From Peromyscus leucopus (Eukaryota; Chordata; Mammalia; Rodentia; Cricetidae): 64,000 nucleotides of DNA. The notes under the pieces are model-generated. The model did not search any database, was not told the DNA's origin, and saw nothing but the letters and a program-made list of their open reading frames with translations. Positions 34,022 through 46,579 of this stretch are shown in pieces. How positions within the stretch are numbered: the first letter of the stretch is position 1; each line of letters opens with the position of its first letter. The DNA is taken from NCBI RefSeq assembly GCF_004664715.2, contig NC_051076.1:1559800-1623799 (forward strand), given 5' to 3'. The translations under genes and the position numbers were made by a program.

Positions 34022-35980
34022 CAATGCAAATTTCTCTCTCAGCCAGTGTTTTTACTTTCTCTCTAACTTCCTCTTCTTCTTTCTCCATGAAAAACCATCT
34101 GTTCCATCTGGCTTCTTCCTTGTGCCCAGACATATTTGTGTCACAAACATAAGAGAAATTAACACTTCCAGAAATGTCCGTCCTCAGGAAAACACCCAGC
34201 TCAGTCTGTAAGATAAGAACGGTTGTCTTTGTCTCAGCACCACCCGCCTTCTTCCTAACTTCCCAGACCTCTGAGCTAATGTGTTTACAAAAGCTGTCTC
34301 TACTTTCTTCCTAAAAGCATCAAATAGTGCAGATCAATTCAATCTTTTTCCAAAAAAGTTAACACTGCCTACTAATTTATTATACAGTTTTTTTTTTGCA
34401 TATAGAGATTAAACAATGAGAATATTTTGTATGATCAAAGGGAGGGAATGCCATTAAAAAGGCGGGAGCTTAGAGACTCAAGTTATTTAAGATTTACAAA
34501 ACAATGTGAATGCTCTATTTAATGTATGTGGCTTTGTAAAAAGCACAACCTATTTGGCATACTGCAGGAGCATGTAATTACATTCAACCATTCACAGTAG
34601 TGGCTTCTACAATGCATCCTTTGAAAAAGGACCACTTTCCTTTCCAGTCTTATATCTAAGACCATTCCCTACCTTTCTTTACCATATGAGCCTAAGGTTT
34701 ATATGTACAAGAGTTGCAGCAACAGTTTGTTCTAGTACTTTGTTTCATCCATTTTTGGTTTGGAGAACTTTGGTGATCTCAGAGCAATAGAATATCACCA
34801 TTAGAAATCCAGCTAAGACTCTGAATTTATCATTTCATAGACAAAGGCCAAAAGACAAGACTATACAGTCACAAACCTAGTAAATACTTAAAACAAGCTT
34901 TTAAAAATGATTCTATATGTACACATAGTGCATTTTGATCATATTCTCCTCCAAATTTCTCCTAACTCCTCCCAGATACACAGCCTCTGCCTCTCCCCAC
35001 ACCACCAGCTGTCAATAGCACCTGAACCGACTGTTGACTGACTAGGCTGTTGAGTTCATGAGTGCAATGGTCCTGCCATGCCCAGCACATGCGATCAATA
35101 GCAACTGAGCTAGGGTGGAGGCTTGTGAGCCCGTTCCTGCTCCTTCCTGGACTGCTGACTGACCAGGCTGTTGAGTTCCTGAGTGCAGCGGTCCTGCAAT
35201 GTCCAGCACATGCTGTTGATCAGGTCTTCCTCAATGTCCAGCTTAGAATCTTTCAGCTCTCTCTTACAAAATGGTTCCTGATCTTTGGGGAGGGAGTGTG
35301 ATGTGATTAAGCACTCCAGACACTTATTCTTTTTATTTTCACCAGATGTGTTTCTGCATAAATCCTGTCCACTGAAATTTCTCTGGTAAGGTCTGAGATC
35401 TACACTAACCTATGGGTACAGAAATAAGAATTTTGAGGGCAGTTTGACACTGTTCATTTAGCAAAATACTAGCAGTAGGTTTATCTCTTTGGTTTCAATC
35501 CACGGGCTAACTCCTGGCCAAATTTACAGTGCCTCCAGATTGGATTTAAGTCCAATCAGAAAGTGGTTGGTTATTTGTGGTAGTATTGCACTCACAGCTT
35601 TATCTTGCCATGCCTGTTATATGTCACAGGGATAACAGCTGGGTAAGATTACTGATGTTTTTTTTCCCTCAGCAGCTTGCCTAGTACCTTCCAGTACATT
35701 AAAAAATAGGCAGAAAACCTCCTGTGCAGTACCACCTCCACGTACGTTGATGGTGTGGTGTCTTCAGCAACAGCATTTCACCATCTAGTTCTGGTAGGTA
35801 GCCAAGAGCAATGGCATTAGACTGCCCTGTTAAGGAATATCCAGGACCCTGATCAACAACTTGAAGGGAGGCTTTTTGTACCTGGTAGCTGGGAGGAGCA
35901 GTACCCTACGTAGGGTAACTCCAATCAAATTCCTTTATATGAATGTGTGTGTTTGAGAAGCTTTAAAACAATACTTGTGT
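34022..35980. other. Intergenic sequence with antisense L1 relic and a local duplication
   Basis: 34022-34900 is unassigned. 34905-35010 reads as an antisense L1 3' end ('tttgatcatattctcctcc', 'ccaaatttctcctaactcc'). 35037-35214 holds two copies of a ~62-bp segment. The rest shows nothing recognisable. Confidence 0.5.
35037..35214. repeat. Two copies of a ~62-bp segment, 116 bp apart
   Basis: 'gactgacta(c)ggctgttgagtt' to 'cagcacatgc' occurs at 35037-35092 and at 35153-35208. The copies differ at a few positions (atgagtgcaatgg versus ctgagtgcagcgg). The intervening piece is GC-richer. Confidence 0.8.
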
Positions 35981-37345
35981 GTGCACTGTAATGTGCGTAT
36001 GTGGGTGCACATGCTATAGTATACCTGTGGAGGTCACAGGAAAGTTTGAGGAGTTGGTTCTTTCTATCCAATACAAATTTTACAAATGGAACTCAGGTTG
36101 CCAGGTAGGTACCTTTATCTGCTGAAACATGTGTCTTCAGTGTGAGTGGAATTTAATGCATTTAAAAAAAGAATTAAATAGAAATAATTGTTGATGAGGT
36201 TTTATGAAAATGTACTTTATTTGTATAATAATTTTATTTTATTTATGAAACTCTATCATTTACCTCTTCCCTTTTCTCTCTCCAACTCCTCCCATGCACC
36301 CCCTTGCTCTCTCTCGAATTTATGGTCTTTTTTTTTTTTATTACATACAAGTGTGTGTGTGCATGCACATGAATGTATTCCTACATAAATACAATCTGTT
36401 CAGTTCATATAATGTTACCTGTATGTATACGATCTCAGAGCTGACCATTCGACAGGCCTGCCTTAAACAATAATGACATCAATGGACATGCTAACACAGA
36501 AAAAGAGAAAGCTCTCAGGGGCTCAATCCTGTGTTGGGTGCCTGTGGAGGCCAGAAGAAGGTTTTGGATCCCCTGGAGCTCAAGTTACAGGTAGCTGTAA
36601 GCTGCCCAACAAAAGTGTTGAGTACTTCTAGAAGAGCATCAGATGTTCCTAACCACTAAGCAACCCTGTCCCTTGCTTGTTTCTTAATTAGCCATACAAA
36701 CTAATGGATTTTATTATGGCATTAAAAATGTTTATTTATTCTTTGAGAATTTCACCCATAAACATAAGGCATTTTGATCATCCCATTACCAACCTCAAGT
36801 TTTGTTTTGTTTTTTCTTCTTCTGCTTCTATAACTCACCAAGTCCATTTAGTGGTGATCATATGCACATAGGTGTAGCAACACCCTCTGGAACAGGGCAA
36901 CCTACCACTGGCCACACTCTGGAAAAATGACTCTCACCCAGCAGGCATCTGCTGCTTTACGGCTTTTTTTCAGACATACTTTGCTTTGGCTGACCCTCCT
37001 CTCTCCCTCTTCTTCCGCAGGGCCTGCACCCTGCTTTCTGTTCCCTCCCATCACTGGCAGTCTCCTTACCAGTCTCATGTCACATACATTCTATTTGCCT
37101 CTCCCTGCCTCCTTAAAAATTCCTCCTATCATGGCCCTTCTACCTTTATGACCTATACCTTCACTTATGCCAATATATGTATCCATGTTTACAACTTGGA
37201 ATTAGCATCCACACATGAGAGAGAACAGGTTTTGTCTTTCTGAGTCTGGGTTACTTCAGTTAATATGCTAATTTCCTGACTCATTCCTTCTCCTGCAAAT
37301 TTCATTTTTCCTTACAGCCAAATAAAACACCTATATATTTAGTAG
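35981..37345 (-). mobile_element. Antisense L1 3' UTR relics with unassigned DNA between
   Basis: 36230-36470 ('ctcttcccttttctctctcc', 'cccatgcacccccttgctct', 'tcagagctgaccattcg') and 36720-37320 ('gaatttcacccataaaca', 'ttctgagtctgggttacttc') read as complements of L1 3' ends. They are too decayed to place in a subfamily. No host gene is visible. Confidence 0.6.
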
Positions 37346-37571
37346 TGTTTGCTCCGCCCATGACATACGGCCCAAAGGAGGCGGTGCTTCCTGCCATTGT
37401 ACGTGACCTTTTATAAGGAGCTGGAGAAGGGTCACATGCCCCTTCTCCCTGCTCCTGCCTGTGAGGTGGATTCACTTCCAGTCAGATCAGAGGACGACTT
37501 CTGCAGTCTACTCCATTCTGTATTCATGAGTGTGTTTCCTCAATTTACATCTTAATAAAATCTGTTACCCA
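37346..37571 (+). mobile_element. Short LTR-like element, 226 bp
   Basis: It begins TGTTTGCTCCGCCC (GC box), has CCTTTTATAAGGAG as a TATA box and TTAATAAAATC as a polyadenylation signal, and ends TTACCCA. The flanks TTTAGTAG and TTTAATAG match at 7 of 8 bases, a longer duplication than usual for an LTR. It may be a MaLR or ERVL type. Confidence 0.65.
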
Positions 37572-37596
37572 TTTAATAGACACATGTGGATTGATC

Positions 37597-37599
<3 letters not shown>

Positions 37600-37647
<48 letters not shown>
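37600..37647. repeat. (CA)n microsatellite
   Basis: A pure CA run of about 23 units, just after the LTR-like element. Confidence 0.97.
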
Positions 37648-37648
<1 letters not shown>

Positions 37649-39635
37649 ACTGTCCTATCCTTTTATCTGCTTATGGATATCTAGGCTGATTCCATTTCCT
37701 GGTTGTTATGAATAGAACAACAATGGTTATTTCTTGAGTAAATCTTCTACTTCAAAATATTTTAAAGTAAAAAAGATAGCATTTATGAAAATATAAATAG
37801 TAGTGCAGGGTATTTGGATAGATTAGAACTTAAATACTGCTATGAAAAACTCCCTAATCTGCAGTAGGAAGCGACGGCACATGACAGTTAAACACCATGA
37901 GTGGTCTCTGAGGCGTGACAGACCTCCTGTGACTATTTCTAAACTAGAAATGGCTCCCATAGTATAAATGACGGAGTGTTCTGACTTATTTCTCCCATAT
38001 AAAGTCTACAATATATAAATACACATTTTAAGTATATAGCAAAAACAGAACACCCTCTCCTATAGTGAGGGTCCGTTTATGAAACCTGGTATTACCTTTT
38101 AGAACAAATGTCAGGGAGGAATCTGAGTTCCTCCCATCAGCAACTCCAGCAGGAGGAAGGAAAGACTGGAAAGGAGCAAGAGTGAACTTGAAGACATGAT
38201 GTCCACGCCTACCCATGTGAAAACAGATCTGGAATCTACACTGCCTCGTCTCTGCTACCAGTTATGTCATAGTAGAAACCACGCTGTCTTATGGACCGCC
38301 ACAGACAGGTCCTTTCCATTTGTTTATTATCAGCAAGTCAAACAAACAAACAAACAATGCACACATTTTTAATGCTCCTGATCTACTGAGTTTTCCCACC
38401 CAGTCCTACTTTGTGCTGAATCCCAAATTAAAGAAAACTTGTCAATTGCTCATTTGGTAATTACAAAAATATAATAACACTTCACTTTTTTTTTCTGATC
38501 AAAAATAGCAGAGACACTGCAAAAAACATGACAAGTGATTCCAAGCAAATAAACAGTGGTTCAGAATCCACTTATGAGCCGAAACGTGTTTCCACAGGAG
38601 GCTACCATTGGGAGCCAAATAACACTATAAATATCTAGTAGCTAAATGGTGGGTTTAAAAAAAAAAAAGAGAGAGAAAACACATTGTAATTCTAGAATCA
38701 AATGTAGCAATAACAATGAAATACCAGTCCTTGGAGAAATTAGTTTTAATTTAACTCAATTTTCTACAGTTTTATAATGTTTATTTGTTTCAAATTGACT
38801 TTGTTTTAAGAATATTGTTTAACATTAATATTAAAGGAGAAGGTAAAAAAAGATGATCTCAAGTTTGGCAGAAAATAACCTGCATGTGTACATTTTAATG
38901 CAAAAAAGAAGATCTGAATCGATATTAAAGACATTTTTACCGCCCCAATTTCCAGAAGACTCAGGTTCCAGACTTGGCAAAATAATCCAAAGGTCACCAC
39001 TTGAATGTGGGCTGGAGCAAAGGCCAAACACACGAGGAGTGATCTTCAGTACACAAATCCTAAGTGAATGCATTTTCTAAACCAAAAATTGGTCACATAA
39101 TCTAGAGGGGAAGAAGGTAGCCTCGAGAAGCCCAGGCACCTCCAGAGAGCAGGGGGACGACAGCGGGGCAGTGACTAACACAGGCAGATGGCAGCAGCTC
39201 AGCCAGCAGGAGACGGAAGGACGGACGCGGGCACCAGGCTGACAGCTACCTCCTGCAGAGCATCTCCAGCTGCCTGTGGATCAGGCTATAAACACTGGAT
39301 CGCTTAGGAGGAGGACCAGGGAGAAATAAGCAGAGGACCACGTGTGTTCAGGTCTGTACTAGCATTAAGGACTGCCTCAGGTTCCATCCGAAGGCTGAGT
39401 TCTGATCCCTTCCATCCTAAGGATTCTGACTGTGATTATAATGTTCCACCACAATTGGGAAATACCAGGTTACAGTTCTGTCTAAGAAAATAACCTCTGA
39501 AGCACAATTTAATTAAAAGATATTATCAATTCATATGATTTCAGAAAATGATACAATGAGCCTGCTGGCTTAGGAAAAAACATATACTAAATTATATTGC
39601 CACATACCTCTGTACAATAAATGTTTACATCTGAA
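37648..39635. other. Intergenic sequence downstream of Ttc37, nothing recognised
   Basis: No gene, SINE or LTR recognised. The open frames on both strands around 38806-39080 overlap one another and show no family motif. An 'aacaaacaaacaaacaa' run is at 38341-38357. Confidence 0.5.
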
Positions 39636-39640
39636 AAAAA

Positions 39641-39780
39641 ATGTTGAGACAAGATCTCATTATGTAATTTGGGCTGTCCTGGAACTCTCTATGTAGACCA
39701 GACTAATCTGAAATTCGAGATCTGCCTGCCTCTGCCTCCCAAGGGCAGGTATTAAAGGCATGTAACACCATGCCGACTGG
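39641..39780 (-). mobile_element. B1 SINE, antisense
   Basis: 'gagacaagatctcattatgt', 'tgtagaccagactaatctg' and 'gtattaaaggcatgtaacac' are the complement of the B1 body. Moderately diverged. Confidence 0.88.
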
Positions 39781-40346
39781 AATATTGAAAACCACAATCC
39801 AAAGTAATTGACATACAGGCTATTTAAATATATAAATTACTTTTTGGAAAAAATAGGTAACTCTGCTTTTAAGTTTTAAATCCCAACTTAAAAACCATGT
39901 CTCATATTGGTAATATGAAAAAAGAAGACACTGATTTTTGTTTTATTTCAGGTAGTTCATGTCTTTTCATCATGAAGAAATTGCACGAATAATTAAAATT
40001 ATCAGCGTCATTTTCAACATATTTTTCATTAATATTTGTTTTTAAATGCAACTAGGTAACTGAGCATTTTAAACTTTATAGACATATTCATTAGCAGTCA
40101 AAATCTTACAAGCATTCATGTAAGGCTCCTTCACTAGGATCTGAGATGGAACTAGCCAGATAGACTACACGAGCACATGTATATTTCACCAAGACTTGGT
40201 CTGAAGAACTCTGAAATTTAAAAAAAAAAAAAATGAAAATTTACTTTTTCATATTATTTGTAAAATGGATACAAAGGCTTAATTGTAAAAGGCAACCTCC
40301 AAAAGACACCATATTATACCAGTGCAAATGTAAGAAGTAACGGTTA

Positions 40347-40487
40347 GTGCTGGGTGGTGGTGGTGCACACCTTTAATCCCAGCACTCAGGAGGCAGAGGC
40401 AGGCAGATCTCTGAGTTCCAGGGCAGCCAGGGTTACACAGAGAACCCCGTCTAGGAAAGAACACCAGCAAACAAACAAAAACAAGTA
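40347..40487 (+). mobile_element. B1 SINE
   Basis: It starts 'gctgggtggtggtggtgcac', has the intact 'ctttaatcccagcactcagg' core, and ends 'gaaccccgtctagg' with an ACAAAC-rich tail. It lies downstream of the Ttc37 stop in the opposite orientation. Confidence 0.92.
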
Positions 40488-40649
40488 AGGGAGTGAAGGT
40501 TTTCACTTCCTTAAGGACCAAGTCAGAGACGTCTTTCAGGTTAAAAGCAGACCAAGGGTTACTGGAAAGTTACAGCCCTAACATAAGAACTTCAACTTCT
40601 CTAGATTAAAAAAGGAAAAGCAAGGGATGATTAAAACTGTAGCTTTTAA

Positions 40650-40664
40650 TTTATTTGCTTTATT
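40650..40664 (-). terminator. Ttc37: Candidate Ttc37 polyadenylation signals
   Basis: Two AATAAA hexamers read on the - strand, at 40659-40664 and 40650-40655, about 220 bp after the Ttc37 stop. Both lie just beyond the tail of a B1 in the same orientation, so the end of the transcript may be SINE-derived or SINE-adjacent. Later signals are possible. Confidence 0.5.
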
Positions 40665-40670
40665 ATTTAA

Positions 40671-40787
40671 ATTTTTTTTTCAAGATGGATCTCACTGTGT
40701 GCTGCTGGCTGGTCTGGAACTCACATTGATCCACCCACCTCTGGCTCCTGAGTGCTGGGATTAAAGGCGTGCACCACCGCCCAGCGG
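40671..40787 (-). mobile_element. B1 SINE inside the probable Ttc37 3' UTR
   Basis: Complement of B1: 'caagatggatctcactgtgt', 'gagtgctgggattaaaggcg' and 'tgcaccaccgcccagcgg'. It is on the coding strand of Ttc37, starting about 90 bp after the stop codon. Confidence 0.88.
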
Positions 40788-40878
40788 ATACAGCTCTAGT
40801 CCTAGACTAGTTGTTCTGGTGAACTCGTCACTGCCTGTCCTACTTTCTTCAGTTCTTACGTAGTCTCACAGCCTGAGA

Positions 40879-40953
40879 TTACTGCGACGACAGCCTCTCG
40901 TTCAGATCCAATGTTCTTTTATCACCGTGAGTTTCAGCATTCTTCACCAACAC
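40879..40953 (-). CDS. Ttc37: TTC37 / SKIC3, terminal coding exon
   Basis: After an acceptor read on - as CCCTCAG, the exon gives VLVKNAETHGDKRTLDLNE then RLSSQ and TAA (stop at 40879-40881). It continues in frame from the exon at 42764-42887, whose donor is GTAAGC. The ending matches the TTC37 C-terminus as I recall it. TTC37/SKIC3 is the TPR scaffold that holds the SKIC2 helicase and WDR61/SKIC8 in the cytoplasmic SKI complex, which feeds mRNAs to the exosome for 3'-5' decay. Confidence 0.92.
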   Translation of the reverse strand: MLVKNAETHGDKRTLDLNERLSSQ

Positions 40954-42763
40954 CTGAGGGAAATCACAGACAGTTCGGGAAGCGATATTCAAAGGGACAC
41001 CACCTACAGTGATGCAGCTGTTCACTTTTGCTGTCATAAATTACTAATTAATTAAAGTTAACGACTGTTCATTAGTAAAAATGTCAGTATCTTGATTGTT
41101 ATGATTATCAGTTGTGCATAAAATTAAGGGTTCTGCGTGCATTCCTGTCACCTGTGAACTCTCACCCCACATGAGCCGGCTCCATACAGAACTGTCGGAT
41201 GGCAGCATCCTGTCTATAGCCATGAGTCTAAGCTCGAGGCTTTGGTTTTGTCAAGAAGCTTTTCATACTTTTCACAAATGCCCCAAGCTGGAAGGGGCAA
41301 TTCCATCAAATCATTCGGCTGTTTTCTGCATGTCAGGCATCAAGTACTGTGGAAAGTGTGGGACTTGCTCTTCTTGCAAACTGACAAGACAGAGCCTGGC
41401 AATGTCAAGTTTCTGCCTGATAACACAGACTCTGGTCAGACAACTGGCTGCGTTGCTAATGGTTCAGCCAGGGGCACAGACACTGACACTTGCCTCCATG
41501 CCCGTTGTCCTCTAAGCCTCCAGGGGATGATGTGGATGGATATATACAGTTCCCCACCTGTGCAGTGAGGTGCATTATGAGAGGAACTTATTCTAGAGAC
41601 ACTATCTGTCCCAACGCTGCTCGCTGTAAAAACACCATAAAAAGATTACCTGGAAGAAAGAGCAGTTGGGACCCTATTCACGAGATGTTCAGAAATGCAA
41701 CGAACACTTGTTAAACCACCTATGCATTTGGTAGGTAAGGGTTTTGAATTAGCACCTCTCAATTATAAACCTCTGTCTATCTCGTAAATGACTTTCATAT
41801 CTGTCATGCTGTGAAGACACAGGTAACAGAAAAAATACTACCTTTTAGACAAGCTCCTTAACATTTCCCCTTTTCTTCCACTTAAGAAAACTTGTAAAAC
41901 TACACTGATAAATAGACATGTATGTGAGAACAGCTTTTAATCTAAATTGCCAAAAATATGCAATTATTTGTTTTATTTAAATGGCTAAGAGAAAGTTTAT
42001 TCTGGAGCCAAATATGTTTATTCTTGGAGCATGCCCAAGTACTCAAATTTAGGTTACCTTATATTCCATGCCCCAACATGGCTAACAATTTCAAGCTATT
42101 TTTATAATAACAGAATAGAGAAAGTCATAAATCAAAGCACCTAAAACACATTGATGGAAGTATAAATTCTATTCACTATTATATTCAGGGGTGAGGTGAA
42201 TGTGGATACTTGTGGATGTCACAAGAAATTCTCAGTAGTCACTTTTCCTTCCACAGTGGGCTGTAGGGATCCAAGTCAGGCTTTCATAACAAGCGTAATA
42301 CCTGATATTATCTCACTAGCCTTTCCTATGCAATTCTTTAGAACATAGCTCACAACTGGCCCTGAGAGAGTTTTAAACTAATGTCTTCTACCCTTAGTAC
42401 TAGGCATTAATTTGGATTTTGAACTCTAAATGGTTACTCAAAGAAAACTTAGTATGTCTTCCTGTTGAATCTATACTTAACTATTTTTAAGCACAGCTTT
42501 AATACCTTGGTTTTTCATGCCAAAGAATCTCAGCTTTCAGTATTATAACACCAAGGTGAGAATTTTATAACAAATGTATGTAAAACACTAACTACATTAA
42601 ACCTTCAAACCATGTACATATCTATTTATCTACTTTCAGCAGATGCAACATTAATCGTAGTATTTTGGCCAAAGAATTTGATATTCATCTTTTAAAATTT
42701 CACTAAGAATAGGGTAAGTTTGAAAAGATAACTCTAGTTTTTCAAATAAAGTTAACAGCTTAC
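40954..42763 (-). other. Ttc37 last intron
   Basis: Bounded by GTAAGC and CAG on the - strand. About 41110-41720 has open frames on + with Cys-rich translation, no splice signals and no family I recognise; it may be a decayed retrocopy or chance. The rest is unassigned. Confidence 0.75.
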
Positions 42764-42887
42764 GTCAATGAGCTCATAGTCATTTTTCGCATAGAGGTGT
42801 CTCAAAAGGTACCAGCGTGCAGTTGATACAATTGAGGTGGGATAACCAGGCTGATACACCACTCTCTCCAAGAGTCGACGTGTCTCT
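42764..42887 (-). CDS. Ttc37: TTC37 / SKIC3, penultimate coding exon
   Basis: This 124-bp exon has acceptor TTCCAG and donor GTAAGC on the - strand. The first base completes an Arg codon split with the previous exon, then [18 protein letters not shown] to [16 protein letters not shown] (41 codons). The helical-hairpin pattern fits the C-terminal solenoid of the protein. It closely matches my memory of human TTC37 in this stretch. Confidence 0.94.
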
Positions 42888-44722
42888 CTGGAAGAAAGAC
42901 ATTTACAATTACTGCAGAGCATTTAAGTTACTATGATGGATTTTATATATTAGTCTCACATTCATTTGAAAATCTTATCTGATTACTTTAAGATTTTTAT
43001 TGATAAGAAAATAATTATTTATTAAATGTTTGTATACACAAAGCCCTATGACATTTAGTCATACTTATATTCACAATCTTATTGCCGTTGTTATTCCTAT
43101 GGCAGACATACAAATTAAAGCTCACTTAACATACAGTGAGGAGAAGATTCTAAATTGTATGAGCATTTCTGGATGTTTACCCTGTATCTTTTTTTGACAG
43201 TTGCAGAAAAATCAGCCAGGCATGGTGGTGAATGCCTGTGAGCTTAGTTCTGAGACGGTGAAGGCAAAATGCTCACAAGGTCCAAGGCAACTTGGGGTAC
43301 ACAGTAAGACCCTATCTCAAAAATTTAGAAAATTCACAAGGAGAAAAAAATACTTAAGTAACCAACTAATCAACCAACCCAACAAGCAAATAAATAAACA
43401 ACCAATAACACAGCCATGATATATAGGAACAAGAAATATATTACTGTATAATAGGCCACATGTGTAAAATCAAGTTTTTAGTGTTTTCAAGGACATGTAC
43501 AATATGTGAACTCAACTCATATAATTACAAAATGATTTACAGTTATGATTTTTTTTTCTCTCCTAACTTACTAACATTGATGACCCTCAAAACAACTTAG
43601 GGGTAGAAATAACATAAAACAACTAACTTCAGGACTGCCAAATAGAAGGATCCTATAAATAGCAATTAGACCGAGCAGAACTGAAGAATTTGTCTTGAAG
43701 AAGTCTACACACAGGATTACATCATAATCACAGTTTCTTCCTAGACTGCATATTTAGGGGCTAATTTCTGAAAACGATAACAATGGTCAGAAAGTAGGGT
43801 CACCCGAGAGCTAGCATTCTTCTGCAGCTCACAATGAGCATCACCAGGAAGGACTCATTAGGTAGTTTACAGACAACACTTCTCAGGGAGACTGTCCACA
43901 TGCACGCACGCACGCGGCTCCCCCACCCCACCTCACCTCTGGCTAGATAAATATTATAAATGCCAGAACTGCTGACGAGCTGCAGGATCTTAGTCCATAC
44001 TTCAGTCTTACTTGTGAGGGCTGGCTTTTTGAGGGGGGCATATTTGTATAATAGTGAACTCTGTTTCTATAATACCTATTCTGTATTCAGTGTCAGTAAT
44101 GTTCATTGTTTTAATATGGTTGATGTAGTAGAACCATGTTATTTTTAAAAATTTTAAATACTTTCCACTCATATATATGACTTCTAAGTAATGTTCTTCA
44201 TATTTGAGACCTTCCACCCCAAACTCTAATAATATTTCCAAAATTTTGTTTTATTTCAAATAGCCTTTAACTTTTCTAGACATGAAAGCACATATTTACA
44301 AATAGCTCTGTTTTTTCAACATTTGTTAATTTTTCCAGTTTGTTAAATTAGCAAAACTTCTATTAATATAACCTTCAGTCAGGGTCCCTCTGATTCTGTC
44401 TGCTTCTAGAATCCACACTACACTGATGGCTTACCCTAAAATAGAAGAAAATAAAAAACCTCAAGGGTATCTTCACGTGAAATGCTACCATGCCAAACTT
44501 GTCATATGCATATCCATGTAGCAAATTTTTGTTAAATAAACATGAACTGTTTTGTTCCTCACTGCAATACAGAATAAAATGTTCCGAAAGTAGAAATATA
44601 AGAATATCCCAAGGCTTGTTACACTAGTTTATCTCATTATAAATCCTCCCTTGATCATTTCCTAGGAGGCTGTACAGTGAAGTAGGATTTCTAAGCCAAG
44701 AAAAAACACAGATTTCTTATAC
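42888..44722 (-). other. Ttc37 intron
   Basis: It contains a decayed B1-like SINE (43208-43325) and otherwise AT-rich unassigned sequence. A short CACG repeat is at 43903-43914. Confidence 0.75.
43208..43325 (+). mobile_element. Old B1/PB1-type SINE relic
   Basis: 'cagccaggcatggtggtg' at the start and 'gtaagaccctatctcaaaa' at the end bracket a decayed B1 body. An A-rich tail follows. Confidence 0.7.
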
Positions 44723-44853
44723 CTTGCTCCCATCTTGCGGTTGAACTGTAACAAAGCTTGCAAGAAGACAGCCAGAGGACAAAAGCAAACTTTCAAGGCC
44801 TCGCTTGTAGCCTCTTGAAGCAAGGACGACCAGTGATCACCTGAAACATTAGC
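44723..44853 (-). CDS. Ttc37: TTC37 / SKIC3, third-last coding exon
   Basis: The 131-bp exon has acceptor TTTTTAG and donor GTATAAG on -. It encodes [20 protein letters not shown] then [18 protein letters not shown] and RKMGA (43 codons) plus two bases of the split Arg codon. The two-base overhang fits the one-base start of the next exon. Confidence 0.93.
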
Positions 44854-45199
44854 CTAAAAAGTGCAAAATTAACATTAACTCAAAGTTTTGACATGTTCAC
44901 TTTAAAAAAAGCACATAGCTCAGCTCTCACTATGGATCCCCTTCTTGTTTATCATCATACAAATACTACAAAGAGCAAAATTATAATTACTAAAAATGAT
45001 CTAGGATCTGTTCCCTGCCCTTAAGGATCAACAAAACAGGGTACACTGAGATAAGGGAAGATCTCAAAATGAAGGTATCATTTTATAAGAGGAAAACATT
45101 GCTAAAAGAAAAATATACATTATAGATAACAGCCCTATTAACTAGTAATCTTTTCTTTAGTTTACCAAATTCAACATGACCAAACTTTTTAATAATGGT

Positions 45200-45562
45200 T
45201 GAGGTGGTTTGAGTAGGAATGCCCACCATAGGCTAATAGATTTGAATGCGTGGTCACCATGGAGTGGCGCTATTAGGAGGTATAGTCTTGTTGGAGGAAG
45301 TGTGTCATTGAGGGTAGGCTTTGAGGTTGCAAATGTCCAAGCAGGCCCAGTGTCTCTCGCTCTTCCTGCTGCCTGCTGAACTAGATGTAGAACTCTCAGC
45401 TACTTCTCCATTACCATGTCTGCCTGCATGCTGCCATGCTCTCCATCCTGACAAGCTAAACCACTGAAACTGTAAGCAAGCCCCAATTAAATGCTTTCTT
45501 TTATAAGAGTTGCCATGGTCATGGCATCTCTTCACAGCCATGGAACAGTGACTAAGACAGTG
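45200..45562 (+). mobile_element. Rodent interspersed repeat (same family as 20500 and 57674)
   Basis: It shares 'ggaggaagtgtgtcattg', 'tagaactctcagctacttc', 'tgctgccatgctctcc', 'gaaactgtaagcaagccc' and 'ggcatctcttcacagccatg' with the other copies. Unlike 20500, its middle has no CT expansion. Confidence 0.75.
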
Positions 45563-45851
45563 GTAAATTTAAGGTATTGCTCTTCAAAAATCATCAAAAA
45601 AGAAAACCTGAAATTTAATAACCACAACATAGAATATGCAAAGCAGATGAGAGAAGAATTGAATCAAAGTCATTAATACTGAAACCAAAGAACTGTCATT
45701 GCATGGGAGGAACATGCATGTCTATTCCTTGTCACAAACAAGTTTTATAAAAAGTACTGATTCAGAAATAGCCTGAACTTCCTAGGAAACAGTAACTGAA
45801 AATAAGCGGTAACAAAACTAGGTAAGAAGAAAAAGTTACTGAAGCTTTTCT

Positions 45852-46030
45852 GGGGCTGGGGTGGTAACCCATTTGTTTGGCTAGCAGGCATGAAGCGCTG
45901 TGATTCATGCCCAGCACCACATAAATGAGACGTGTGGCGCATGCCTGCTATCTAGCAGGTGGATGCAGGGAGAGTAAAAGTTCAAAGTCATCCTCAATGA
46001 GATCCCACATCAAAAACAATCTCAGCAAAA
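45852..46030 (+). mobile_element. ID/B4-like SINE relic
   Basis: A tRNA-like left part ('ggggctggggtggtaaccc', 'tgattcatgcccagcacc') is followed by B1-like remnants ('gcgcatgcctgctatctagc', 'gagatcccacatcaaaaac'). Decayed. Confidence 0.6.
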
Positions 46031-46538
46031 CCCCTGTTCCTCTGGCTCTTAGAATCTTTTTGCCCTGCCTTTCTGAAATAATCCCTGAACCCTAGGTGTA
46101 GGAATTGTGTTTTAGATGAATCAACACTACAGGGTGGGAGGTGGGGCACACAAAGGATGATTAAAAAGAAAGGGAAGGAAGCAATTATACAATTATAACC
46201 TCAAAAAATAAACACACTAAAAGAGAAAACAAAACAAAAAATCCTTAAATTGTACCAAGATTTCTTAATTACAGGTATCCAGAATATGCATTTTAAAAGT
46301 CAAAATAGTTTATTTCACATTTTAATATAACCATATTAAAACAAATACATATAATAAGTATAACAAATACATAGTATATTTCACTTAATTGTAACAAAAT
46401 TAGAGCAATAGCCTCTAAGTATAGTGTAAGCAAGAGTAGTTTGTGCAATCAAGGAAGAAGACCAATGCTTAATGAATATACAAAAGGGTAATGGAGATTG
46501 TTAGACATCTTTTGTACATATGAGAGCAGAAATAAAGC

Positions 46539-46540
<2 letters not shown>

Positions 46541-46576
<36 letters not shown>
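46541..46576. repeat. (GT)n microsatellite
   Basis: A pure GT run of about 18 units. Confidence 0.97.
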
Positions 46577-46577
<1 letters not shown>

Positions 46578-46579
46578 TA

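Noticed and set aside
41114..41714. Cys-rich open frames on + within the last Ttc37 intron
   Set aside because: Three overlapping frames, no splice sites or family I recognise, and no consistent single frame. It may be a decayed retrocopy but I cannot support it.
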